Shown: positions 1-6,966 of the stretch, one piece after another | How the letters are laid out: each line of letters opens with the position of its first letter | How positions within the stretch are numbered: the first letter of the stretch is position 1 | From: Bacteroidota bacterium | Lineage (GTDB): Bacteria > Bacteroidota > Bacteroidia > Flavobacteriales > Flavobacteriaceae | DNA: 8,809 bases | Reading direction: 5' to 3' | Assembly (NCBI GenBank): GCA_004356305.1 | Contig: SMXJ01000107.1 | Location: forward strand, 1 to 8,809 | Program-made: the position numbers and the translations under genes | Notes under the pieces: model-generated | The model's input: only the letters and a program-made list of their open reading frames with translations | What the model was told of the DNA's origin: nothing | Databases searched by the model: none

Positions 1-2031
1 ATCAATAGTTGGATCAATGGTAGTCTCTAGTCTTTCGGCAATTCCTGTTTGAGTTTGATTGTACAGATCGAAGCTCGCATTGAAACTCCACCATTTGGTC
101 AGGCGATAATTACTTGACAATTCAACTCCATAGGCCGATGTATTATCGAAGTTATCGTAGGTGATAATTACTTTATTCAGATCGGTTCGGTCGACAAACA
201 AAGCACGGTTTATTTCGTCCGAAATGGCTCTGTAAAATACGCCTCCTGTAATACTGCCTTTCTCCAAACTCCGAGTATAATTTACTTCAACAGAGTTCGT
301 GAATTGGGGTTCTAACTGAGTATTTCCAAAAGCCGATATGAAGGGTGTAGTAAATTCTCTGATCGGATTTACCTGTCCTATTCCAGGACGATCAACACGA
401 CGACTATAACTCATTTGATACTGATTCTTTTCAGTTGGAGTATAGGTCACAAAGGCCGAAGGATATACTTCTACATAATCGTTTTCAAAGGATCTTACAA
501 GGTTGGTATCTGCTTTTACCTCTACCGTTTCTATACGCGCTCCAACTTGATAAGACCATTTGCCGAGTTTTTTACCATAGGTTGCATAGGCCGAATAGAT
601 GTCTCTCGTATAATCGAAATCTGTGCTGGGAGTCGGAATTAGATCTCCGTTCGAATTAAGGGATTCGCCGGTTGAATTATATTTGATGTTGGTTTCAATT
701 ATTCGTGCCTCAAGACCTAACTCTAGTTTTGTCGTTTCAGTAATTGGATTGACATAATCCAAATTTATTGTCAATTGATCTCTCTCAGTGTCTACAAAAT
801 CCATGAAGTCATCTAAAGCAGAGGGCCCCATGAAATTAAAATCGGCAACTTCATCGGAATTAAAGACGTTATAATCGGCTTCCAATTCTATATTATGGCC
901 GTCCTCTTCAAAATCCAATTTATAATCGAAGTTGTATTCCGAAGACAAATTCTCTTTTTCGCTTATGAATTTTTGGGTGAGATTACGTTCCGGGTCATCG
1001 AAGTAAACGATAGGAGTAGTCCCGGTGGTTATATCGTCATAAATGTTTTGATTTGTAAAAAATGACAGGGTATTCTTATCATTCAGGTAAAAATCAATTC
1101 CCACTTTGAAGAGGCTTGACCTGCTGTCACTGAGAATGGTGAGATCCAGATTGGAATTATCATCCGGGCGAAAAATGCTTCCGCCAAATTCATTTTTGGA
1201 AACATTATTGCTGAAGTTACCATAAAGATTGAATTTACCATTGCGGTAGTTCATATTTAATCCACTATTGAATTTTGCATTCTTCTCATAAGTGAGTCCC
1301 ACGCTAAGATCGCCGTTGAAACCAATGGTAACGTTTTTGTGAAGGATGATATTGATGAATCCGCTCATGCCCTCTGGATTATACTTGGCCGATGGGTTTG
1401 TGATCAACTCAATTTGCTTGATGGAGGTAGAAGGTATTTGTTTAAGCAATTGGGCTACAGGTACATTGGTGAACTTACCATCTACCATCACTCGAACATT
1501 TTGGTTCCCGCGAAGGGAAATTTCTCCTGTTTGTTGGTTTATGCTCACCGATGGGAGATTGTTCATGATATCTGCAGCCGTTGGACCACTGGTGATCAAG
1601 TCTTTCCCTACGGTAATGACTTTCCTGTCGAGTTTCTGCTGGATAGTGGTACGTTCTGCAATAACAGTTACTTCGTCTAGTGCCGCTATATCCTCTTCCA
1701 AATAGATATTCCCAAGATCTAGATTTCGGTTTTTACGAGTGATCTCAATTTCTGTCGAATGGGTTTTGTATCCTATATACTGAATGGAAACTATACTTTT
1801 TCCTTCCGGGATATCTTCTATGCTGAATACTCCGTTGTCGTCGGTCACTCCTCCAGTCACAATATCTCCACTCAGGGTCTTTACGACGACACTAACATAT
1901 GGAAGGGGTTGTTGTAGAATTTTGTCTATAACGATTCCGGTAATTTTTCCGAGGCGATCGGATTCCGGGTCAGTTGCAGAAAAAGAGGCCATGCTCACAA
2001 ACAGAGCCATAACAAATAATAACTGTTTCAT
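1..2031 (-). CDS. TonB-dependent outer-membrane receptor, PF14905-type barrel (C-terminus outside window)
   Basis: Outer-membrane beta-barrel protein, probably a TonB/ExbBD-energised importer or binder of an unidentified ligand. The minus-strand frame is open for 677 codons without a break and runs off the left edge; relatives I recall are near 800 residues, so roughly the last 100-150 are missing. Order seen: signal peptide (MKQLLFVMALFVSMASFSA, cleavage near residue 19); a CarboxypepD_reg-like beta-sandwich at about 28-110 (GKITGIVIDK, then DDNGVFSIEDIP and IQYIGYKT); a plug domain at about 120-235 (LDEVTVIAER, SVSINQQTGEISLRG, ITNPSAKYNPEGMSGFINI); then beta-barrel strands. The barrel carries the family-typical SYSRRVDRP (541-549) and FGNTQLEPQ (568-576). 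Start 2031 was chosen because it gives a clean signal peptide directly after an A-rich leader. The frame stays open upstream to an ATG at 2157, a less likely start. Family assignment is firm; the ligand cannot be told from sequence and no SusD-like partner is visible. Confidence 0.93.
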   Translation of the reverse strand, partial: MKQLLFVMALFVSMASFSATDPESDRLGKITGIVIDKILQQPLPYVSVVVKTLSGDIVTGGVTDDNGVFSIEDIPEGKSIVSIQYIGYKTHSTEIEITRKNRNLDLGNIYLEEDIAALDEVTVIAERTTIQQKLDRKVITVGKDLITSGPTAADIMNNLPSVSINQQTGEISLRGNQNVRVMVDGKFTNVPVAQLLKQIPSTSIKQIELITNPSAKYNPEGMSGFINIILHKNVTIGFNGDLSVGLTYEKNAKFNSGLNMNYRNGKFNLYGNFSNNVSKNEFGGSIFRPDDNSNLDLTILSDSRSSLFKVGIDFYLNDKNTLSFFTNQNIYDDITTGTTPIVYFDDPERNLTQKFISEKENLSSEYNFDYKLDFEEDGHNIELEADYNVFNSDEVADFNFMGPSALDDFMDFVDTERDQLTINLDYVNPITETTKLELGLEARIIETNIKYNSTGESLNSNGDLIPTPSTDFDYTRDIYSAYATYGKKLGKWSYQVGARIETVEVKADTNLVRSFENDYVEVYPSAFVTYTPTEKNQYQMSYSRRVDRPGIGQVNPIREFTTPFISAFGNTQLEPQFTNSVEVNYTRSLEKGSITGGVFYRAISDEINRALFVDRTDLNKVIITYDNFDNTSAYGVELSSNYRLTKWWSFNASFDLYNQTQTGIAERLETTIDPTID

Positions 2032-2226
2032 TTTTCGATCGTTTAGTTGTTCGTTTTTTTTGATTTGATGATTGTAGTTTCTTAGATCAGTAAGAGAACT
2101 AACAGCCATATGACGACCGAGCTGGGCAGCCGTTACATCCGATGGATATTTTAACATTTATTTATAACAGGTATCAACGACATCAACATGACTTATTTTA
2201 AAATGAATGATTTACAGAAAAATTGA

Positions 2227-2292
2227 TTAACAAAAAGCCCGAAGACTAGAACTTCGGGCTCTGTCTTTACTGCTATTATTAACACTAACCAT
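2227..2292 (-). CDS. Candidate 21-residue leader peptide overlapping a terminator hairpin
   Basis: A minus-strand ATG at 2292 opens a frame of 21 codons that ends at TAA at 2227-2229. It begins MVSVNNSSKD and ends LRAFC. The last ten codons run through the hairpin at 2236-2260 and its T-run, and the stop codon follows immediately. About 195 bases separate it from the receptor start at 2031 on the same strand. This geometry fits a translated leader whose ribosome controls an intrinsic terminator, but no run of one regulatory amino acid is obvious; serine is the commonest (six of 21). A loose -7-like box, TATTCTTTG, lies upstream at 2319-2311 on the minus strand. Any terminator with flanking sequence can translate into such a short frame by chance, so expression is inference only. 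Confidence 0.27.
   Translation of the reverse strand: MVSVNNSSKDRARSSSLRAFC
2231..2260 (-). terminator. Rho-independent terminator or attenuator hairpin on the minus strand
   Basis: A perfect 9-bp stem is formed by AGCCCGAAG (2236-2244) and CTTCGGGCT (2252-2260) with a 7-base loop. Read on the minus strand it is followed by TTTTTG, the usual form of an intrinsic terminator. Downstream of the stem on the plus strand the sequence is only moderately T-rich (CTGTCTTT), so minus-strand termination is favoured. It lies 205 bases upstream of the receptor start and could attenuate that gene. It could instead stop symporter transcripts that have read leftward through the CoA-binding gene. Structure is clear; which transcript it serves is inference. 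Confidence 0.6.
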
Positions 2293-2310
2293 CAACGTAA
2301 AAAATCACAG

Positions 2311-2319
2311 CAAAGAATA
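2311..2319 (-). promoter_or_regulatory. Weak -7-like promoter box ahead of the leader ORF and receptor
   Basis: On the minus strand the sequence reads TATTCTTTG, which is the Bacteroidota -7 consensus TAnnTTTG with one extra spacer base. No well-placed TTG -33 element is visible. If used, transcription would begin around 2304, about 12 bases before the leader ATG at 2292, and would pass through the hairpin before reaching the receptor gene. Confidence 0.2.
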
Positions 2320-2383
2320 GAAATATTCCTACACAATAGACGAACGCTGCAATATTATGTTACACAAATTTTATATTTTTAAC

Positions 2384-2392
2384 TAACTTTTG
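2384..2392 (+). promoter_or_regulatory. Possible -7 box for the CoA-binding gene
   Basis: TAACTTTTG resembles TAnnTTTG with one additional T, about 60 bases ahead of the GTG start at 2453. The -33 element is not clear. A second imperfect box, TACTTTTC, lies closer to the gene at about 2419-2426. Either could drive it; the call rests on motif similarity alone. Confidence 0.22.
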
Positions 2393-2452
2393 GGATGTTC
2401 AGCAAATTTAAGGTGTTGTACTTTTCAGAAATAAATATTAAAATATAAAGGC

Positions 2453-2812
2453 GTGAAAAAAACATTGGTGTTGGGTGCGAGCTCAAAATTATCCAGATAT
2501 TCGAATTTTGCGATCAACAGATTGGTTGCCAAAGGACATACGGTGGTCGCTATTGGTCTGAGTGAAGGTGAAGTATCCGGGGTAAGGATCACTACGGAAA
2601 TGGAACCTTTCTCAAATATCGATACGGTCACACTATATCTGGGGTATAAACATCAGCACCATTATTATGAGTATGTCATCTCATTGCAACCCAAACGCGT
2701 CATCTTCAATCCCGGTACCGAAAATCCGGAGTTTTACGATCTTCTCCTCGAGAATAATATCCAAGCCGAGGTTGCCTGCACCCTAGTGCTTTTGGGAACG
2801 GATCAATACTAG
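2453..2812 (+). CDS. CoA-binding domain protein (CoA_binding_2 / YccU-like)
   Basis: Small cytosolic single-domain Rossmann-fold protein of 119 residues, of the CoA_binding_2 family (PF13380, COG1832), whose members bind CoA-type nucleotides but mostly lack a defined function. Visible hallmarks are an N-terminal strand-loop with LGAS (7-10) followed by RYSNFAINRL, the strand HTVVAIG (29-35), the segment IDTVTLYL (56-63), and the conserved RVIFNPGTENPEF (82-94) and EVACTLVLL (106-114). The length is complete for the family. The start is GTG at 2453: the first residues MKKTLVLGAS match the family N-terminus and no ATG lies close upstream. Its 3' end overlaps the convergent symporter gene by 30 bases, with no terminator visible between them. 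Family assignment is confident; cellular role is unknown. Confidence 0.92.
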   Translation: MKKTLVLGASSKLSRYSNFAINRLVAKGHTVVAIGLSEGEVSGVRITTEMEPFSNIDTVTLYLGYKHQHHYYEYVISLQPKRVIFNPGTENPEFYDLLLENNIQAEVACTLVLLGTDQY

Positions 2813-4228
2813 TCCTATGAAGGTGAGGCCTCCATTTAAGACTAAAATAAAGAAGCCCCAATCAAAGCCCAGATAGGTACTACAGAGATAGCTTATCAAA
2901 TAGCCAATAAAAGGTGTGACTATTGCTACAAGGGGTACCCATGTATCTTTTATAGCCCACTTCGTAAAGAGTCCGTAGGCAAATAATCCTAATAACGGCC
3001 CATATGTATAGCCCGCAAAAGTGAAGAGTTTAGCAATTACGGTTGCATCGGCAATTACATATCGAAATATGATGATAACAGCAATCAGCACCAATGAAAT
3101 AAGAATATGGATCCTTTTCCGAACCGCTACCTGGCCTTTCTCGTCGTATCTTTTTTCAATATCCAGAATATCAATACTGAACGATGTCGTAAGCGCTGTC
3201 AAAGCGCTGTCCGCACTCGAATAAGCCGCAGCAATCAGCCCTAAAATAAAGAAAACTGCAATGCCTGTTCCTAATCCGGACTGGATTCCTATAGCGGGAA
3301 ATAATTGATCTCGTTGTGCGTCAATGCCATTTTGTTGAGCATAGATGGTAAGCAACAGCCCCAATGTCAAAAAGACAAAGTTCACGATGGTAAGTACAAT
3401 CGTGAACCAAAACATATTCTTTTGGGCGTCTTTCAGATTTCGGCAGGTTAAGTTCTTTTGCATCATATCCTGATCCAGGCCGGTCATGACTATGGCGATA
3501 AAAACACCGCTTAAGAACTGTTTTACGAAATGATCCCCGCTTTTCCAGTCGTCAAAAAAGAAGATCTGAGACAGGTCACTTTCTGCGATATAACCGAATA
3601 TATTTGAGGCCGAAAGCCCGAGATCTTCAGAAACATAATAAACGGCAACACCAACTGCGATGAGCATGAATAATGTTTGTAAGGTATCTGTCCATACGAT
3701 GGTTTTAATTCCACTTTTATAAGTGTACAACCATATAAGCAAGATTGTAAGGGTGACCGTTATCCAAAAGGGGATGTTCATGCTATCGAACACCAAATTC
3801 TGAAGCACGATCGCCACCAAATACAACCTGAAACTGGCGCCTATTATTCGGGATAACAAAAAGAACGAAGCCCCGGTTTTATAGGAATAGTTCCCGAATC
3901 GACCTTCCAAATAGGTGTAGATGGACGTTAGGTTGAGGCGGTAATACAATGGAAGTAACACCAACCCTATCACTGCATATCCCACTGTATAACCCAATAC
4001 TACCTGAAAGTAGCTGAAACTGGAAGCTTCTACCCAGCCCGGAACCGAGATAAAGGTCACTCCGCTCAAGGAAGCCCCTATCATTCCGAAGGCCACCAAA
4101 TACCATGGAGATCGCTTTCCTGCTTTAAAGAAATCGGCATTACTTCCTCCTTTATTGGTTAAAGAGGAAACAAATAACAACAGGGCGAAATATCCGCCAA
4201 TCAAGAGTAAAATGTGCAGAGGTTGCAT
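2783..4228 (-). CDS. Sodium:solute symporter (SSS family)
   Basis: Inner-membrane Na+-coupled symporter of the SSS family (TC 2.A.21, PF00474; relatives include PutP, vSGLT and NIS), 481 residues and apparently full length. About 13 hydrophobic segments can be counted (near 1-22, 45-65, 72-97, 120-142, 153-170, 184-200, 236-252, 272-296, 321-345, 373-391, 400-424, 428-450, 455-475), matching the family's LeuT-type topology. Conserved landmarks are GASLSGVTFISVPGW (51-65), the unwound first core helix; GLDQDMMQKNL (250-260); and AAAYSSADSALTALTTSFS (333-351). By alignment in my head with vSGLT, Ser337 and Ser338 fall where the Na2 sodium-site serines lie. The ATG at 4228 gives a proper first helix. 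The substrate (sugar, amino acid, sialic acid or other) cannot be assigned. The gene is divergent from the propeller gene and overlaps the CoA-binding gene tail-to-tail. Confidence 0.94.
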   Translation of the reverse strand: MQPLHILLLIGGYFALLLFVSSLTNKGGSNADFFKAGKRSPWYLVAFGMIGASLSGVTFISVPGWVEASSFSYFQVVLGYTVGYAVIGLVLLPLYYRLNLTSIYTYLEGRFGNYSYKTGASFFLLSRIIGASFRLYLVAIVLQNLVFDSMNIPFWITVTLTILLIWLYTYKSGIKTIVWTDTLQTLFMLIAVGVAVYYVSEDLGLSASNIFGYIAESDLSQIFFFDDWKSGDHFVKQFLSGVFIAIVMTGLDQDMMQKNLTCRNLKDAQKNMFWFTIVLTIVNFVFLTLGLLLTIYAQQNGIDAQRDQLFPAIGIQSGLGTGIAVFFILGLIAAAYSSADSALTALTTSFSIDILDIEKRYDEKGQVAVRKRIHILISLVLIAVIIIFRYVIADATVIAKLFTFAGYTYGPLLGLFAYGLFTKWAIKDTWVPLVAIVTPFIGYLISYLCSTYLGFDWGFFILVLNGGLTFIGLVLIRSQKH

Positions 4229-4350
4229 GAGATATCTACTATTTTTCTAAGCAAACGCTAAAAATACAAAGATTGCGTTACCAACTCACTTTTATTTCTT
4301 TACTTTTGAACAAATGTTAAAAATTAAATTTAAAAAACTTTTCTAAAGCT
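4229..4350. promoter_or_regulatory. Divergent promoter region, symporter and propeller genes
   Basis: This 122-base AT-rich gap lies between two divergent starts. On the plus strand it carries an exact TAnnTTTG box (4301-4308). On the minus strand TAGCGTTTG (4260-4252) resembles the same box with one extra base and has a TTG 21 bases upstream, giving a plausible symporter promoter. No palindromic operator stands out. Confidence 0.45.
4301..4308 (+). promoter_or_regulatory. -7 promoter box for the propeller gene
   Basis: TACTTTTG matches the Bacteroidota/Flavobacterium -7 consensus TAnnTTTG exactly, 42 bases ahead of the ATG at 4351. The nearest upstream TTG (4273-4275) is 25 bases away, somewhat farther than the usual 17-23. 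The leader after it is A/T-rich without a Shine-Dalgarno sequence, as is normal for the phylum. Confidence 0.5.
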
Positions 4351-6837
4351 ATGAAAACTAGAGTTTTACTATTAGCCATAAGTGTTTTTATGTTCACTTC
4401 GGTATCGGCACAGGAATATTTGGAAATGATAGATGAAGGTACTTATACGGTGGCCGAAATTGTTGAAAACGCTGAAGCTTATTTTGCCAACATTGACAAG
4501 GGTCGTGGCTCGGGCTACACACAATTTAAGCGTTGGGAGTATATGGCTAATCGCCAAAAGAACGAGAATGGTTATTTGACACCCATCAGTGAGAAATTGG
4601 CTGAAATCGAAAATTACAATGCCTATCTGAATGAATCTTCGGAAAACAGGGTGTCTCTCAATGACAACTGGGAAGAATTAGGGCCTACTTACTGGAATGC
4701 CACTACTTCCTGGAATCCGGGTGTGGGGCGCATCACCGGGATTGCCGTTGATGCTACCGATAACGATCATATTATTATCAGTGCCAATACGGGTGGGGTA
4801 TGGAGAACGATCGATGCCGGTGTTACATGGACACCACTTGGAGATTACTTTACCAATCTACGTGCCTATTCGGTGGCGATCGATCCAACGGATTCTGACA
4901 CTTACTTTTTTGGTTCCAGTTCGGGGATCATATATAAATCTACTGATGCCGGTGGTACCTGGATCCAGTTGGCGGATATGAGTAACTCATTGATCAATAA
5001 GATACTCATCAACCCGGATGATACAGACATTATGTTCGCCTCTTCCCAAAATGCCGGAATTTACAGAAGTGTCGATGCCGGGGCTACCTGGTTAGAAGTG
5101 GCAGGCGATACGAAATCATACGATATAGAATTTAAACCGGGGGATACGAGCATCGTATATGCTTCAGGCCTAAGTTTTCACAAATCGGTTGATGGCGGTG
5201 CTAATTGGACCACGATCAGTGTGGGTAGTAATGGCCCTAAAATGATAGGAGTTTCACCAGATGATACTAACATAGTCTATGTCCTGGAAGCTGATGGAGG
5301 TTCTTTTGGCGGATTTTATTGGTCTACTGATGGAGGAGATAGTTTTTTAGAGCGGGATCATACCGGAAGAAATTATTTTGGATACGATACAGCAGGATTT
5401 AACCCAGGGGGTCAGGCGCCACGCGATATGGACGTCACGGTGAATCCTAATAATGTCGACGAGGTACATATAGCCGGGGTACTTACCTGGCGTTCTCTTG
5501 ACGGAGGCGTTTCATTTACCTGCACTGCAGACTGGATCCCTGGGGCAGCACAAAATGCGAATATCGGGTATTGTCATGCGGATGTCGATATCCTGGAGTT
5601 TGTGAACACAACACTTTTTGCCGGTACCGATGGCGGAATTTTTAAAGCGACCAATACAACAAACCTCAATGCCAACTATTATGACGATCTAACTACGGGA
5701 ATTGGTATTCGTCAATTCTATAAAATTGGAATTTCTCAAACTCCGGATGTCGTCGTGACAGGCGGATCTCAGGATAATGGGACTTCATTTTACACAGCTG
5801 CCAACGGATGGATAGATTGGTTAGGGGCCGACGGGATGGAAGGATTTGTGGATAAATCCAATACTGATATAATGTATGGTACCAGTCAAGGCGGGCAATT
5901 ATATAGAACCGATGATGGTGCGAATTCTATCACAGGATTGAACGAACCCGGACCGGGAGGGGGAAATTGGGTGACTCCTTTCGAACAGGATCCGTCTACG
6001 CCTAACACGATTTATGTTGGGTATAACGCAATTTATAAATCGGTGAACAAAGGGATCTCATGGTCGATTATTTCTCAAAATCTGGGGGGGAATCAGGACG
6101 AAATGAAAATAGCGCCTTCTAACAACCAGATCATTTATACGTCCAGAGCGTCTATTTTATACAAGACGGAAGATGGTGGAGCCACGGCCTGGACTCAAAT
6201 GTCAACGCCGGGATCCATTAATTCTATGGCGGTGCATCCCACTGATCCCAATAAAGTCGCCGTTGCTGTAGCTGGTGGTGCCAAAGTCAAGGTCACCGTT
6301 GACGGTGGACAAACCTGGCAAAACATGACTTTGAACTTACCTGGTTTCAATTCTCTGTCCATCGCCTGGCATGACAATGGCGCTAACGGATTATATGTTG
6401 GGATGGATTATGGCATTTTTTATATCGACGATTTTTTGTCCGAATGGCAACCCTTCTATAATAATCTGCCAAATGTGATCGTGAATGAACTGGAAGTCAA
6501 TGTGGTGGATGGCAAATTGTATGCAGCAACCTACGGAAGAGGCCTGTGGGTTTCACCATTACAAGACCCTTTCTTAAGTGTAGATCAATATACTTTGGCG
6601 AATAAGGTTAGCATAGTCCCTAACCCGGCTACCGATCAAGTAACAATTGCAATGGCGGAAGCTGTGGAGGCAGACATTCGTTTGTTCGATATCTCCGGAA
6701 AGTTGGTGATGTATCAACCCGATGTGACCATTGAAAACAAATATACTTTGGATATTTCAGGATTGAATACCGGCGTGTACTTCATACGTATCAATTCAAA
6801 CCTGGGAACCGTGACCAAACGATTGATAAAAGAATAG
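4351..6837 (+). CDS. Secreted Asp-box (BNR/VPS10-like) beta-propeller protein with T9SS type A sorting domain
   Basis: Exported protein of 828 residues. A signal peptide (MKTRVLLLAISVFMFTSVSA, cleavage before QEYLE) is followed by a mostly helical N-terminal region (about 21-105, with KGRGSGYTQFKRWEYM), then a long beta-propeller region (about 106-735). That region is marked by Asp-box motifs S/T-x-D-x-G-x-T/S-W/F at 153-160, 197-204, 240-247, 279-286, 325-332, 382-389, 564-571 (degenerate, SVNKGISW), about 606-614 and 649-656, plus a degenerate one near 519-526. The count and the closing YGRGLW (728-733) suggest two fused propellers. The C-terminus (about 753-828: SIVPNPATDQVTI, IRLFDISGKLV, LDISGLNTGVYFIRI, ending KRLIKE) is a Por_Secre_tail-type sorting domain, directing T9SS secretion and probable surface attachment. 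Asp-box propellers occur in sialidases, GH74 glucanases and sortilins, but I cannot identify a catalytic site, so binding protein and hydrolase both remain open. It appears monocistronic. Confidence 0.95.
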   Translation: MKTRVLLLAISVFMFTSVSAQEYLEMIDEGTYTVAEIVENAEAYFANIDKGRGSGYTQFKRWEYMANRQKNENGYLTPISEKLAEIENYNAYLNESSENRVSLNDNWEELGPTYWNATTSWNPGVGRITGIAVDATDNDHIIISANTGGVWRTIDAGVTWTPLGDYFTNLRAYSVAIDPTDSDTYFFGSSSGIIYKSTDAGGTWIQLADMSNSLINKILINPDDTDIMFASSQNAGIYRSVDAGATWLEVAGDTKSYDIEFKPGDTSIVYASGLSFHKSVDGGANWTTISVGSNGPKMIGVSPDDTNIVYVLEADGGSFGGFYWSTDGGDSFLERDHTGRNYFGYDTAGFNPGGQAPRDMDVTVNPNNVDEVHIAGVLTWRSLDGGVSFTCTADWIPGAAQNANIGYCHADVDILEFVNTTLFAGTDGGIFKATNTTNLNANYYDDLTTGIGIRQFYKIGISQTPDVVVTGGSQDNGTSFYTAANGWIDWLGADGMEGFVDKSNTDIMYGTSQGGQLYRTDDGANSITGLNEPGPGGGNWVTPFEQDPSTPNTIYVGYNAIYKSVNKGISWSIISQNLGGNQDEMKIAPSNNQIIYTSRASILYKTEDGGATAWTQMSTPGSINSMAVHPTDPNKVAVAVAGGAKVKVTVDGGQTWQNMTLNLPGFNSLSIAWHDNGANGLYVGMDYGIFYIDDFLSEWQPFYNNLPNVIVNELEVNVVDGKLYAATYGRGLWVSPLQDPFLSVDQYTLANKVSIVPNPATDQVTIAMAEAVEADIRLFDISGKLVMYQPDVTIENKYTLDISGLNTGVYFIRINSNLGTVTKRLIKE

Positions 6838-6901
6838 ATACAAATAAGTATTTCTGAATTCGTGGTGGTCAACCATCTGATTTTATAATACTGCAAATAA
6901 T

Positions 6902-6943
6902 AAATGCTTTGGAAAGCATCTCTCTTTCTGAAGCATTTTTTTT
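6902..6943 (+). terminator. Terminator-like hairpin with T-run after the propeller gene
   Basis: AAATGCTT (6902-6909) can pair with AAGCATTT (6931-6938), and an uninterrupted run of eight T (6936-6943) follows, overlapping the 3' arm. It sits 64 bases past the propeller stop codon and 23 bases before the recR start, so it most likely ends the propeller transcript. The first arm can instead form a tighter local hairpin with AAGCAT at 6914-6919 (loop TGGA), which excludes the longer one. The stem is AU-rich, so strength is uncertain. Confidence 0.45.
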
Positions 6944-6966
6944 ATCTTGCCTCCAACTTGCGTCCT

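Larger units (their letters stand above)
2032..2452. other. Intergenic region between the divergent receptor and CoA-binding genes
   Basis: This 421-base gap is AT-rich and should hold the promoters of both flanking genes. It contains the minus-strand hairpin at 2236-2260, the 21-codon ORF overlapping it (2227-2292), and an open in-frame extension of the receptor ORF (2032-2157). Two ATCAAC direct repeats lie at 2173-2178 and 2182-2187 with a 9-base period. A small AT-rich inverted repeat, GAATA-GAAA-TATTC, lies at 2315-2328. No tRNA and no riboswitch core that I recognise is present. Confidence 0.6.

Noticed and set aside
1339..1705. Plus-strand open frames of 113 and 119 codons
   Set aside because: They are antisense to the continuous, well-conserved plug domain of the receptor gene and show no recognisable protein features.
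2101..2150. Cobalamin or TPP riboswitch upstream of the TonB receptor
   Set aside because: I looked for the conserved core elements of these riboswitches in the GC-richer part of the leader and did not see them.
3380..3407. Perfect 9-bp inverted repeat (GTTCACGAT / ATCGTGAAC) with a 10-base spacer
   Set aside because: It lies inside the symporter coding sequence where the protein repeats similar residues (TIVLTIVN). About one such repeat is expected by chance in a window this size.
6904..6966. A 21-residue N-terminal extension of RecR from an upstream ATG
   Set aside because: The added residues are not RecR-like, and the ATG lies inside a terminator-like hairpin; the family N-terminus begins at 6967.
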